A DNA stretch of 64,000 nt from Deltaproteobacteria bacterium (GTDB lineage: Bacteria; Myxococcota_A; UBA9042): positions 1-64,000 of the forward strand of contig JACKFC010000022.1 in NCBI GenBank assembly GCA_020632665.1, in the 5' to 3' direction. A program made the translations under genes and the position numbers. Under the pieces are notes generated by a model, which ran no database searches, had not been told where the DNA came from, and saw nothing but the letters and a program-made list of their open reading frames with translations. Shown here one piece after another: positions 1 through 9,204 of the stretch (the stretch's first letter is position 1; every line of letters starts with the position of its first letter).

Positions 1-783
1 GACGGTGGCGATGTCGAGGGCCTCGCGGGTGAAGAGGTTCACCACGTTGTCGTTGCCCAGGTAGATGACGCCGAGCAGCTCGCCACGGACCATCAGCGGC
101 ACGCAGAGCACGCTCGCGAGCTTGAAGTCGAGCACCGAGCGGGCGGCCGAAAAGACCGTATCGTTGAGCGCGTCGCGCACGATCTCCGGCATCTTCGTCG
201 CGCAGACCCGTGCCACGATGGTGTCGGAGATCGGGAACTCGCCGCGCGTCGGCTTGCGCCCTGCCTCGCGCGCGGCGCGCTGCTGCGGCTTGCCGTCGAC
301 CAGGAGCAGGACGGCGCCGCGGGCGGCGTCGGTGATCTCGATCATCTCGTCGAGCATCGTCGCGAGCAGCTCATCGACTTGGTAGGTGCCGGCGAGCGCC
401 TCGGAGAAGCGCGCCGCCGAGCCGAGCATCGCCTTGAGCGAGCCCGTGGCAGCAGCGGTCGGCCCCGTCTCCTCGCGGGTTTCCTTGATCTTCATGTCGA
501 AGCGCAGGCGGACGGCGCCGAGGTCGACGACGTCGCCCGGCTGCAGCGAGCGGCTGTCGGTGCGCTTGCCGTTGACGACGAGGCGCTCGCCGCCAACGGC
601 CTCGATCCGCACGCCGTCTGCGCCGACCCGGACCTGCGCGTGGACGGGCGCCACGCCGCGCCCGCGCAGGCGGATATCGCTGTGCTTGTCCGTGCCGATG
701 CTGCAGACCAGTTTCTCGATCGGGTGGGACGCGCGGACGCTGCCGCCGCCGTCGATCTCGTGCAGGAAGGCCGTGGGCATCAT
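1..783 (-). CDS. FHA-GAF domain signalling protein, C-terminus outside window
   Basis: The reading frame is open from the ATG at 783 to the window edge (261 codons, no stop), so only the N-terminal part is visible. The first roughly 100 residues look like a forkhead-associated (phosphothreonine-binding) domain: an R-G-x-G-V-x-x-x-H segment, then LVVNGKR and a DVVDLGAVRLRF strand. Residues about 125-261 look like a GAF domain, including the stretch SVLCVPLMVRGELLGVIYLG. In Myxococcota this pair usually heads either a sigma-54 enhancer-binding AAA+ regulator or a GAF-linked output protein; which applies here cannot be seen. Two ATGs are adjacent (783 and 780); a GGAG seven bases upstream of the first favours 783. 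The gene probably ends an operon that starts further right on the minus strand. Confidence 0.8.
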   Translation of the reverse strand, partial: MMPTAFLHEIDGGGSVRASHPIEKLVCSIGTDKHSDIRLRGRGVAPVHAQVRVGADGVRIEAVGGERLVVNGKRTDSRSLQPGDVVDLGAVRLRFDMKIKETREETGPTAAATGSLKAMLGSAARFSEALAGTYQVDELLATMLDEMIEITDAARGAVLLLVDGKPQQRAAREAGRKPTRGEFPISDTIVARVCATKMPEIVRDALNDTVFSAARSVLDFKLASVLCVPLMVRGELLGVIYLGNDNVVNLFTREALDIATV

Positions 784-880
784 CGCGCGACTCCGGGTCT
801 CGACCGGGCTTGCCGAGGGGCGTGAGGATGGCCGAGGGCGGGGTCCGCTGCAAGGCGGGGGGCGGCCCGCGCCGTCCGCG

Positions 881-1768
881 CTATTGCGCCTGCGGGGCCT
901 TGAGCCGCTGCCGCGCCGCGGCGACCAGATCCGAGCGGACCACGATGGCGTCGACGATACCCCAGGCCGTCACAGCCCAGAACAGGCCGCCGCTGACGAC
1001 CTGCGCCGTCCGCCACGGCGTGCTGGAGCGACCCGATAGGCCCTCGTCGCGGTTGTAGAGGTACATGGCCACGCTGCCGCCGCCGAGCACCGCTTCGGTC
1101 CCCAGGAATGCGAAACCCTTGCCGGTCTGGCCGTTGGCGAACTGGCCGACGCCGAGCGGGAAGAGGGTCAGCATCAGCGGCGGCTCGAAGCTCGTCGCGC
1201 GGGGCCGCTCCGGCCGCGGCTTCTGCCCGGGACGCAAGACGCCGAGGCGGACGAGGTTGCTCCGCAGCGTCTCGAAGTCCTTGATGATCTGGGGCGGATA
1301 CGAAGCCGGGTCGAGGCGCGCGGTCGGGTTGCGCACCAGCAGCGCGGTGAATTCGTCGAGCGCCTCGGCCTTCTTGCCGGACCACCAGAGCGCGGCGCCG
1401 AGGAATTCGCGGGCCTTCCACTCGCGGGCGCGCTCGAGTCGAACCTTGGGATAGAGCAGGGCCCGCAGCCGCGGGATGGCGTAGTCGAAGTCCTGGTAGC
1501 GAAACGCGTTGACCGCGTCCTGCCAATCCGAGAGGGGCGCGATCTCGGGTTGCTCGTCGCCGTCTGCAGCACCTTGGCCGTCACCGCCGTTGACGGCCTC
1601 GCCGGCCTTCGGTGCGGCGCTGGTCCCGGCGACTTTGGGGCTCGGCGTCTGGGCCGCGGCGACGGCCACCAGCGTGCAGAGCAGCAATGCGACGAGCGTC
1701 GCCGTGCCGCCGACCTTCCGCGTGGCGCGGAGCGCGATGTCGATGGAATCGTGGCGGCGTCGCAGCAT
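881..1768 (-). CDS. Secreted TPR-like protein with C-terminal membrane-type GQ/KG motif
   Basis: A protein of about 295 residues with a basic N-terminus and a hydrophobic segment ending LVAVAAAQ, read as a Sec signal peptide. After a Gly/Ala/Asp linker come TPR-like helices (DAVNAFRYQDFDYAIPRLRA and a following helix pair). The C-terminal third contains the motif GVGQFANGQTGKGFAFLG and two hydrophobic segments, resembling the small membrane module seen in DUF5683/TM2-like proteins. I chose the Met at 1768 because a start at 1819 would run into the upstream gene that ends at 1782; no strong ribosome-binding site is visible. Function is unknown; a cell-envelope location is likely. Confidence 0.7.
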   Translation of the reverse strand: MLRRRHDSIDIALRATRKVGGTATLVALLLCTLVAVAAAQTPSPKVAGTSAAPKAGEAVNGGDGQGAADGDEQPEIAPLSDWQDAVNAFRYQDFDYAIPRLRALLYPKVRLERAREWKAREFLGAALWWSGKKAEALDEFTALLVRNPTARLDPASYPPQIIKDFETLRSNLVRLGVLRPGQKPRPERPRATSFEPPLMLTLFPLGVGQFANGQTGKGFAFLGTEAVLGGGSVAMYLYNRDEGLSGRSSTPWRTAQVVSGGLFWAVTAWGIVDAIVVRSDLVAAARQRLKAPQAQ

Positions 1769-1781
1769 CACAGCGCGGAGG

Positions 1782-3947
1782 CTAACCCGCACCGAGCGCG
1801 GCGTCGATCTCCGGCGCACCTGCGGCGGCGCGGTCCAAACGGCGCAAGAGGCGCTCGCCGACCATCGTCGCGGCGTCGGGGTCGTGTGGGGCCAGCATCG
1901 CTAGAACGCCGGCGTCGAGGTCGGTCCGACTCGCGGCGACCAAGGTCGGCAGGACCTGCCGCTCCGCGTCCCGCAGCGGCCGCACCGAGGTGTAGCCGTC
2001 GATGATCGCGCGCCCGATCGCGCGTCGCAATTCGACCGGATCTGCGGCCTCCGCGGGCCAATGCAGCGCCGCCCGATCGAGCGTCCGGGCCAGGTCCCAC
2101 GCCGCCACGTCGAGCTCGCAGAGATCCCAATCCAGGACGCTGACACTGCCGTCCTCGGCGCACAGGACGTTGCCGGCGCCGAAATCGCCATGGCAGAGCG
2201 CCGGCCGCAACCCGGGCAGCCAGGGCTGCAGCCGCGCCGCCACCGCGCCGAGGCGGCCCTGCAACGCGCTCCGCAGGCCGCTGCGCTCGTACCAGAGCGC
2301 CGCCTCGCGGCTCGTCGCGACGCGCATTTCGAACGCCGCGCCCGGCGACGGACTGCGCAACAAGCGCGTTCCGACCCGCAGCCCGCCCGCTGGTCGAGCG
2401 CCGCCGGCGGCCAAGTCGGCGAGCCCGTCGTGCAAGCGGGCGAGCGTGACGCCGAGCAGCGTGGCCTCGTCGGTGCGGAGATCGTCGTCGCCGACGGTGC
2501 GGCCGGGGCGCGCGTCGTAGAGGGCGAGGACATCCGCACCGAAGACCAAGAGGTCGTCGCCGCCCGCGTCGCCGAGGGGGATCGGGGCGCCGAGGCCGAC
2601 GGCCCGTGCCGCGCGCTGGACCCGGTGGGCGAAGGCGACCGCCGCGGCGCTGCGGCTCGCGCCGTGGTAGCGCTTGGCGAAGTAGACGCCCTGGTCGGTC
2701 TCGACCCGCGCCGTCGGGCCGTGCGCCCCCAGCGCCAGCCAGCCGATGCTGCGCACGTCGCCCAGTCGGCCGCGGCGGGTTCGGACCAGCGTGGTGATCG
2801 CCTCGGCCGTCGTGTCCAGCTCGCGCAGGGCCAGGCCCCAGAGCCGGGCTTCCGGCTCGGCGCGCACCAGGCGTTGCTCTGCCCGCGCGGCCAGGTCCAT
2901 CGCGCCGATGCCGAGCGCACGGACCAGCGCCGACTGCAGCGTGGCGGCGTCGTGGCCGCGCTCGCGCAACAGCGCGTCGAGGGCCTCGCGCTCCGCGGCG
3001 CGGAATTCCGGGTCGGCGAGCTGCGACGCCGCGTCGAGCGGTCGGCCGCGCGGTCGCCGCGGTGTCTCGAGCGCGTCACGGACGAAGCGGAGCACCGGAT
3101 CGTCCTGCAGCACCTCGTCGAAGACCGCGATCGCTGCCAATCCGGCCGCGTGCGGCTCTGCGCCCGCGTCGTCCACGCCCCCGTCCTCGACGCCACCGTC
3201 TTCCGCCGCCTGTTTGGCCGCGTCGGCGCGGGCCAAGAGTTGCGCCACGGTGCTATCGGGCGCCGGTTCCCGCTGCGTCGAGGCCCATTCGATCGCGTCG
3301 GGAGGCGCACCCTGCGCCTCGGCCAGCAGCTGCAGCGCGCGCAAGCCGACGCGGGCGCGGTCGGCGTCCGGATCGACCCGCACCGCGTCCTGCAAGGCGG
3401 CGCACGCGGCGTCTGCGTCGCCGCGCTCGAGTTGAACGGCGGCGCGGGCCCAATGCACCGCGCCGAGCTCGGGGAGCCACGCGGCGGCGCGACGGTAGCG
3501 TTGTTCGGCGAGGCCGAGTCGGCCCTGCCCGTGCGCGCCGCGGCCGGCGCGGAAGGCGGCTTCGGCCCTGATCTCGGCCATCGTCTCGCGCGCCGCGAGT
3601 GCGGCGAGGCGGTCCGCGGCGATGCCCTTGGCGCCGGCCACCCGCGCTCCGTCGAGGGTCGCGCCCTCGAGGTCGGCGCCCTCGAGATCGGCTTCGCGCA
3701 GATCGGCCCCTTCGAGCAGGGCGCCGCGCAGGTCAGCGTTGCGGAGGTCGGCGGCGCGCAGGTCGGCGAGGCTCAGATCAGCGCCCTGGAGACGGCTGCC
3801 ACGCAAATTCGCCCCACCCAGGCGCGCCATGCAGAGGTCGGCGTGGCGGAGGTCGGCGTCCTGCAAGGCCGCGGCCTCGAAGAGGCCCTCGTGCAAGCGG
3901 GCCTCACGCAGGTCGAGGGCCTCGTGCTGCTCCACCGCGACGCTCAA
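1782..3947 (-). CDS. Pentapeptide-repeat / TPR / aminoglycoside-phosphotransferase-fold kinase fusion
   Basis: About 721 residues in three parts. Residues roughly 11-108 are pentapeptide repeats (A[DN]L-type, for example ADLRNADLRGALLEGADL), predicted to form a right-handed beta-helix. Residues roughly 125-230 are TPR-like helices. Residues about 400-700 carry an APH/choline-kinase fold: a FAKRY strand with the likely ATP-binding Lys, a catalytic loop C-H-G-D-F-G-A-G-N at about 585-593 (H586, D588, N593) and a metal-binding L-D-W-D shortly after. All catalytic residues of the fold are present, so it is probably an active small-molecule or protein kinase of unknown substrate. The start is taken as TTG at 3947, which overlaps the upstream TGA in a TTGA coupling; a GTG at 3935 or an upstream GTG is also possible. 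No signal peptide is seen, so it is probably cytoplasmic. Confidence 0.75.
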   Translation of the reverse strand: MSVAVEQHEALDLREARLHEGLFEAAALQDADLRHADLCMARLGGANLRGSRLQGADLSLADLRAADLRNADLRGALLEGADLREADLEGADLEGATLDGARVAGAKGIAADRLAALAARETMAEIRAEAAFRAGRGAHGQGRLGLAEQRYRRAAAWLPELGAVHWARAAVQLERGDADAACAALQDAVRVDPDADRARVGLRALQLLAEAQGAPPDAIEWASTQREPAPDSTVAQLLARADAAKQAAEDGGVEDGGVDDAGAEPHAAGLAAIAVFDEVLQDDPVLRFVRDALETPRRPRGRPLDAASQLADPEFRAAEREALDALLRERGHDAATLQSALVRALGIGAMDLAARAEQRLVRAEPEARLWGLALRELDTTAEAITTLVRTRRGRLGDVRSIGWLALGAHGPTARVETDQGVYFAKRYHGASRSAAAVAFAHRVQRAARAVGLGAPIPLGDAGGDDLLVFGADVLALYDARPGRTVGDDDLRTDEATLLGVTLARLHDGLADLAAGGARPAGGLRVGTRLLRSPSPGAAFEMRVATSREAALWYERSGLRSALQGRLGAVAARLQPWLPGLRPALCHGDFGAGNVLCAEDGSVSVLDWDLCELDVAAWDLARTLDRAALHWPAEAADPVELRRAIGRAIIDGYTSVRPLRDAERQVLPTLVAASRTDLDAGVLAMLAPHDPDAATMVGERLLRRLDRAAAGAPEIDAALGAG

Positions 3948-6364
3948 AGGCAGACGACTCCGAATTGGCACTTCTTCCCAGCCGGACAGCTTCCGCCGGG
4001 GCCGCACAGGGTCGGCAAGCCGCCGCCGCCGCCGCCACCACCGCCACCGCCGGGCAGCTGGAAGGGCAGGCAGATGCTCTGGAAGCAGGTGTTGCCTTGC
4101 TTGCAGTCGGCCGAGGTCTTGCACTGACCGGGCTGCGGCACCTGCTGGTCGCTGTCGAGGCAGAAGCCGAAGGTGCACGACTTGCCGTCCGGGCAATCGG
4201 CCGAGGTATCGCACGCCTTGTTGGTGCAGACCGCGACCAGGCATTGCTGGTTGGCGCCGCAATCGTCGTCGGTGGTGCAGAGCGGCGGAATGCCCGGCAC
4301 CTGCGGCACGCAGACCCCCGCGGCACAGGTCAGTTTCAAGCCGCCGATCGGGATCTTCGGGCAATCCGAGGCCTGTTTGCACTCGACCGTCGGCACGATC
4401 GCGGGGATGCAGATGCCCTTGAAGCACTTCTCGTTGCTCTTGCACTCGAGGTTGTTCTCGCAGAGCTTCGGCACGCAGAGCTGGGCGACGCATTGCTGCT
4501 TCGGCGGGCATTGCTCGTCGACTTCACAGCCGGAGACCGGGATCTGGCCGGGCAGGCACTCGCCATAGAGGCATTTCTTGCCCTGGCTGCAGTCGGCGTT
4601 GGTCTTGCAGTTGTCCGGCGTGCAGCTGGAGAGCTGGCAGACGAAGCCGCTCGGGCACGTCGCCGAATCGGTGCAGAAATTCGAGGGCACCACCTGCGGC
4701 GGAACGCACAGGCCCTGGTAGCAGAAGGTCCCGGTCTGGCAATCGGCCTGGCTGCTGCACTTGCTCGGTTGCAGGCAGAGCGGCGCGAAGCAGAGTTGGC
4801 CGGCCGGACAATCGGCGCCCGTCTTGCACAGCGCCTCGTCGTCGCAGGCGTCGCCCTTGCCGTCGCCGTCGGTGTCGGTCTGCTTCGGGTTCGGCGTGAA
4901 CGGGCAGTTGTCGAAGGCGTTCTTGTAGCCGTCGCCGTCGACGTCGCTGTCGCAGGCGTCACCCTCGCCGTCGCCGTCGGTATCGGTCTGGTCGGCGTTG
5001 AAGACCTTGGGGCAGTTGTCCTTCTCGTCGCCGATGCCGTCGCCGTCGGCGTCGTCGTCGAGGTCGCAGGCGTCACCGACGCCGTCGCCGTCCTTGTCCG
5101 CTTGATCCTTGTTGGCCAGCAGCGGGCAGTTGTCGCTCTGGTTCGGCACGCCGTCGCCGTCGACGTCGTCGTCGCAGGCGTCGCCCTTGCCGTCGCCGTC
5201 TTTGTCGGCCTGGGTCGGATTCGCCTTCTGCGGGCAGTTGTCGGCGCTGTCGATGACGCCGTCCTTGTCCGTGTCCTTGACGCTCGAGTCGATCGGGTCA
5301 CAGGCGTCGCCGGTGCCATCGCCGTCCGAGTCGGCCTGGTCGAAGTTCGCCACCAGCGGGCAGTTGTCCTTGTTGTTGATGATCTTGTCGCCGTCGGCGT
5401 CCTTGTCGCAGGCGTCGCCGAGGCCGTCACCGTCGACGTCGCTCTGGTCCGGGTTCGGATCCTCGTAGCAGTTGTCGGTGTCGTTGCCGACGCCATCGCC
5501 GTCGAGATCGGCGTCGCATTTGTCGCCGAGGCCGTCGCCGTCGCTGTCGAGCTGGTTGCTGTTCTTCTTGAACGGGCAGTTGTCGAGGTAGTCGGCGACG
5601 CCGTCGGCGTCACTGTCCTTGTAGATATCGACCGGCTCGGAGTCGGCCGTGTCGATGCTGTCGAAGCTCGGACCGCTGTCGTCGCCGGCGTCGGGCGCCG
5701 TGTCCGGAGCCGTATCCGCTGCCGTATCGGCCGCGACGATATCGGGCGCGACGATGATGTCCGGCAGCACCGGGACGTCGATGGGCCCGGCGTCTTCACC
5801 GGCGTCGGCGACGACGTCGGCGGGGCCGACCGCATCGGAGGGGCCGGCGTCCTGCGGCACGCGCCACGGCGGCAGGTTCTCGCCGGGCTCCTCGCCGTCG
5901 AGCAGCACGCGGAAGGTGTGGTAGCGCGGCGGCTCGGCGGTGGCGTCGTCCGGGTGGGTGGCGACTTCTCCGTCCGGGCTGCCGGCCCAGACGAAGTAGA
6001 AGATCCGCGTACCCTTGGGATGCGCCGGGATCGCGGCGCGGAAGGTATCGTCCTCGCCCTTCATCTCGATGGCGCGAAAATCGGCCTCGTCCTGCCGGGC
6101 GTAGTAGAGGCGCACGTTGGCCACGTCCGGCTGGCCGTAGACGGTGGCCCAGACCTCGTAGGGCGCGTCGTCGCGCGGCGTGTCGCCGAGGACGGTGACC
6201 TGCTCGATGCGCGGCGCTCCGGGGGTGCCGGAGCAGCCCCCGACCAGCGCGGCGAGCAAGACCCACATCGAGGCGGCGAGCAACGCCCGCGGTGTGGCCG
6301 TCCGCGACGCGCGTCGCGCCGGGGCCGGCGGGGTCTGAACGAGGGCTGGGCGGCTACGGGTCAT
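3944..6364 (-). CDS. Thrombospondin type 3 repeat, Cys-rich lipoprotein
   Basis: An 806-residue predicted lipoprotein. The signal peptide ends LVGGC with Cys at 44. An Ig/E-set-like N-terminal region (about 50-165) is followed by an Asp/Pro/Ala linker and then a run of thrombospondin type 3 repeats from about residue 246 to 510 (DSDGDGxGDxCD and DNCPxxxNxxQxD units), which bind calcium in known proteins. Residues about 511-806 hold paired-Cys repeats of the form C-x-x-x-x-D-C-x-x-G-x-x-C and an 11-Gly tract near the end. The ATG at 6364 has GGAGG five bases upstream. It overlaps the downstream kinase-fusion gene by 4 bases, suggesting co-translation. It is likely anchored on the outer membrane as a surface or adhesive protein; the exact role is unknown. 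Confidence 0.85.
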   Translation of the reverse strand: MTRSRPALVQTPPAPARRASRTATPRALLAASMWVLLAALVGGCSGTPGAPRIEQVTVLGDTPRDDAPYEVWATVYGQPDVANVRLYYARQDEADFRAIEMKGEDDTFRAAIPAHPKGTRIFYFVWAGSPDGEVATHPDDATAEPPRYHTFRVLLDGEEPGENLPPWRVPQDAGPSDAVGPADVVADAGEDAGPIDVPVLPDIIVAPDIVAADTAADTAPDTAPDAGDDSGPSFDSIDTADSEPVDIYKDSDADGVADYLDNCPFKKNSNQLDSDGDGLGDKCDADLDGDGVGNDTDNCYEDPNPDQSDVDGDGLGDACDKDADGDKIINNKDNCPLVANFDQADSDGDGTGDACDPIDSSVKDTDKDGVIDSADNCPQKANPTQADKDGDGKGDACDDDVDGDGVPNQSDNCPLLANKDQADKDGDGVGDACDLDDDADGDGIGDEKDNCPKVFNADQTDTDGDGEGDACDSDVDGDGYKNAFDNCPFTPNPKQTDTDGDGKGDACDDEALCKTGADCPAGQLCFAPLCLQPSKCSSQADCQTGTFCYQGLCVPPQVVPSNFCTDSATCPSGFVCQLSSCTPDNCKTNADCSQGKKCLYGECLPGQIPVSGCEVDEQCPPKQQCVAQLCVPKLCENNLECKSNEKCFKGICIPAIVPTVECKQASDCPKIPIGGLKLTCAAGVCVPQVPGIPPLCTTDDDCGANQQCLVAVCTNKACDTSADCPDGKSCTFGFCLDSDQQVPQPGQCKTSADCKQGNTCFQSICLPFQLPGGGGGGGGGGGLPTLCGPGGSCPAGKKCQFGVVCL

Positions 6365-6420
6365 CGCGTCCTCCGAGGCCGGAGAGGATAGCACAAGCCT
6401 TCCCGCCGACGCACCGGCTT

Positions 6421-8145
6421 TCACGCATGTTGACGGCGTTGTTGCTGCTCCAGCAGCGCACGCGCGTGCTGCAGCGCGGTGGCGCTGGCGGCATCTGCGG
6501 TCCCGAGCATCCGCGCCAGCTCGCGCACGCGGCCGTCGACCTCGAGGTGGTCCACCGCGCTCTCGGTGCGGGCCTCCGATGCGTCCTCTCGGACCTCCTT
6601 GCGGACGTGCAGGTGGTGGTCGGCCGCGGCGGCGACCTGCGGCAGGTGGCTGACCACGACGAGCTGCTGGCCGGCGGCGATCTCGGCCAGGAAGCGGCCC
6701 AGGGCGATGCCGGTGCTGCCGGAGAGGCCGGCGTCGATCTCGTCGTAGATCGCCGTCGGAGCGCTGCCGACCCGCGCCGCGGCTCGCTCGAGGCCGAGCA
6801 GCACGCGCGAGAGCTCTCCACCCGAGGCGACCTGGGTGAGGTCTTGCGCCGGCTCGCCGGGGTTGCCCTGCAACTCGAAGGTGACGCGGTCGCGGCCGTC
6901 GGGCCCGAGCCCGTCCGTGGCGCTGTTCGCTTCGCCAGCGCCGGCGTCGACCTCGGCGAAGCGACAGAAGAAGCGCGCCCGCTCCATGCCGAGCCCGGCG
7001 ATCACCGACTCGACCTCGGCGGCAAGGCGGTCCGCGGCCGCGCGGCGGGCCTGCGAGAGCGCGTCGGCGGCTTGCACGGCGGCGCGGCGCAAGGGCGGCA
7101 GGCCCCGCTCGAGCTCCTCGAGTCGACGCTCGCCGGTGGTCTCGGCCGCGAGCTCCTCGGCGATGGCCTGCTGTCGCTGCAGCAGGGCGTCCTCGCTGCC
7201 GCCGTATTTGCGGCACAGGCCCAAGATCAGCGAGAGCCGGGCCTCGGCCTCTCCGAGGCGCTGCGGGTCGAGCTGGACGCGCTCGGCGTAGCGCTCGAGG
7301 TCGGCGGCGAGGTCGTCGCAGAGGGCCAGGATGTCTTCGATCCGCCCGGAAAAATCGGCCAGGCCGGCGTCGTCGCGGCGGGTGCGCTCCAGCTCGCGCG
7401 GTAGGCCGGAGAGGGCGTCGCGCGCCCCGCCGTCACCGGTCAGCGCCTCGGCGGCACGCGCCGCCGTCTGCAGCAACGATTCCGCGGCGCGTAGGCGACG
7501 GACTTCGGCCTCGAGCGCCTCGGTCTCGCCCGCTTCGATCGCGGCCTCGTCGAGCTCGGCTTCGCAGAAGCGCAGGTAGTCGCGCCGCTCGGCCGCCTGC
7601 TGCAGGCGCTGGGCCAGGGCGTCGCGCTCGCTCTGCGCCGCACGCAGGGCGGCGTAGGCGGTGCGGTAGGCCGCCAGCTCGGCGCCGGTGTCGGCAGCGC
7701 GGTCGAGGATCGCGAGGTGGTTACGGCGGTCGAGCAGGCGGTTCTGTTGGTGCTGGGTGGAGAGGTCGACCAGCGGCCCGACGACGGCACGCAGATCCGC
7801 GCCGGTCGCCATGCGGCCGTTCAGCCAGGCCCGGCGCTTGCCGTCGCGGGCCACGACCCGGCGCACGATCAGCGCGCCGTCCTCGAGCGAGATGCCGCGC
7901 TCCTCGGCTGCGGCGAGGCATTCCGGATCCTGCACGTCGACGAACAGCGCCTGCAGCTCGGCGGCCTCGGCTCCGGAGCGGACCACGCGTTCGGCGCTGC
8001 GGCCGCCGAGGATCAGCGAGAGCGCGTCGACCAGGATCGACTTGCCGGCGCCGGTCTCGCCGGTGACGACGTTCAGCCCCGCGCCCAAACGCAGCGTGAC
8101 GTCGGCGGCGATGGCGAAATTGTGCAGTTGCAGCTCGGCGAGCAT
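6421..8145 (-). CDS. recN: DNA repair ATPase RecN
   Basis: A 574-residue SMC-like ATPase that acts in recombinational repair of double-strand breaks. It starts MLAELQLHNFAIAADV, with Walker A GETGAGKS at residues 29-36. The central region (about 155-360) is rich in Ala, Arg, Glu and Leu and reads as a coiled coil. The C-terminal half has the ABC signature ASGGELSRVLLGLE, then Walker B TAIYDEIDAGLSG and a VVSHLPQVA switch-His segment. The length matches the family (about 550-570). Its stop lies 56 bases upstream of the lipoprotein gene, and its start is 3 bases from the stop of the WYL regulator gene, so the two are probably co-transcribed. Confidence 0.97.
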   Translation of the reverse strand: MLAELQLHNFAIAADVTLRLGAGLNVVTGETGAGKSILVDALSLILGGRSAERVVRSGAEAAELQALFVDVQDPECLAAAEERGISLEDGALIVRRVVARDGKRRAWLNGRMATGADLRAVVGPLVDLSTQHQQNRLLDRRNHLAILDRAADTGAELAAYRTAYAALRAAQSERDALAQRLQQAAERRDYLRFCEAELDEAAIEAGETEALEAEVRRLRAAESLLQTAARAAEALTGDGGARDALSGLPRELERTRRDDAGLADFSGRIEDILALCDDLAADLERYAERVQLDPQRLGEAEARLSLILGLCRKYGGSEDALLQRQQAIAEELAAETTGERRLEELERGLPPLRRAAVQAADALSQARRAAADRLAAEVESVIAGLGMERARFFCRFAEVDAGAGEANSATDGLGPDGRDRVTFELQGNPGEPAQDLTQVASGGELSRVLLGLERAAARVGSAPTAIYDEIDAGLSGSTGIALGRFLAEIAAGQQLVVVSHLPQVAAAADHHLHVRKEVREDASEARTESAVDHLEVDGRVRELARMLGTADAASATALQHARALLEQQQRRQHA

Positions 8146-8148
8146 CGC

Positions 8149-9162
8149 TCAGGCTCCGTATGCCGCGGCGGCGGCGGCGAGGCGCGCGGCGATTCGCTCG
8201 CGCAGCGCGGCAGGGGCGAGGACGCGGGCGCCGTCGCCGAACGAGAGCAGCCAGCTCTCCAGGTCCGGGGTCAGGGGGATCGTCCAGCGCAGCTCGCAGC
8301 CGCCGTCGGCGTGGTCGACCACACCCTGGCTGCGATGCCAGCGCCGCTCGCGGGCGTAGCGCGCTGGCCCCGGCTCGAAGCGGACCCGCACCGTGGTGGG
8401 TTCGCCGCCGGTGAACAGGCCGAAGCTCGAGGAGAAATACTCTTCGGGGTGGTAGTTCGCCGGGATCTCCGCCGGCTCGTTGCGCAGCCAGCGGGCCTCG
8501 GTGGCGCGGTGCAGCGCGTAGGGCCGGATCGCGCCGCCCGCGACGTTGCGCGCGACCAAATAGAGCCGGCCGCGGAAGTAGACCAGCGTCAGCGGATCGA
8601 GCAGCAAGGTCTCGGCCTGCTCCTCGCCGGCTCCGCTCGGCGGATAGTCGAGCTCCAGCCGTCGCTCGCGCAGCAGCGCGGTGAGCACGTCGTTGAGCAC
8701 GTCGCCGAAGCGCTCGGTGCCGGCGAGGACCGGCGGCGCGTCGGGCAGGGCGTAGAGCTTGCGGTCGAGATCGCCGTCGTCTCCGCCCAGCCGCGAGGTG
8801 ACCTTGTCGAAGGCCTCCTTCATGTCGCCGCCGAGCTCGGTCTGTTCGAGGAAGGCCAGCATCGACCGACCGAGCTGCAGCGCGGCCAGCTCGCCGCGGG
8901 TGAAGGAGACGGTCGACGAAGGACCCGCCGGCAGCAGCTTCCACCGCTTGCGGCCGCGGTCGTCGACCTCCGGCGCGTCGATCAGATAATCCTGCTGCAG
9001 CAGCGCCAGGTCACGGTTGAGCGTGCGCCGGGTGACGCCGGTCTTATCCTCGAGTTCGGCGATGGTCAGGCCGCCACGCGCGTTCGCCAGGGCGCCGTAG
9101 ATCTGCAAGATCCGCGTGGCCTGGCTGTACTTTCGGCGGTTGCGGTCGATCAGCTCGGTCAT
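8149..9162 (-). CDS. HTH-WYL domain transcriptional regulator
   Basis: A 337-residue protein with an N-terminal helix-turn-helix (roughly residues 15-65, including TIAELEDKTGVTRRTLNRDLALLQ) and a WYL-type ligand-sensing domain (about 165-260; here LLLDPLTLVYFRGRLYLVAR), followed by a C-terminal WCX-like region. WYL proteins bind nucleic acid or oligonucleotides and often control DNA-damage or defence genes. The start at 9162 has AGGAGG about nine bases upstream. It directly precedes recN with a 3-base gap, so a link to DNA damage is plausible; this is inference. Confidence 0.85.
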   Translation of the reverse strand: MTELIDRNRRKYSQATRILQIYGALANARGGLTIAELEDKTGVTRRTLNRDLALLQQDYLIDAPEVDDRGRKRWKLLPAGPSSTVSFTRGELAALQLGRSMLAFLEQTELGGDMKEAFDKVTSRLGGDDGDLDRKLYALPDAPPVLAGTERFGDVLNDVLTALLRERRLELDYPPSGAGEEQAETLLLDPLTLVYFRGRLYLVARNVAGGAIRPYALHRATEARWLRNEPAEIPANYHPEEYFSSSFGLFTGGEPTTVRVRFEPGPARYARERRWHRSQGVVDHADGGCELRWTIPLTPDLESWLLSFGDGARVLAPAALRERIAARLAAAAAAYGA

Positions 9163-9204
9163 CCGGCGTCACCTCCTCCACACCGATTATCGGCCGGCGC
9201 AGAC

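Noticed and set aside
4010..4060. GCC triplet run (ccgccgccg...)
   Set aside because: Encodes the 11-Gly tract near the lipoprotein end; no sign of a separate element.
4830..5640. Dense short repeats such as gtcgccgtcg, possible CRISPR or satellite DNA
   Set aside because: They are codons of the DSDGDG-type coding repeats, have irregular spacing and no spacers.
3599..6391. Plus-strand open frame opposite the thrombospondin-repeat lipoprotein
   Set aside because: The minus strand encodes clear thrombospondin-3 and Cys motifs; the plus frame is an Ala/Val-rich shadow.
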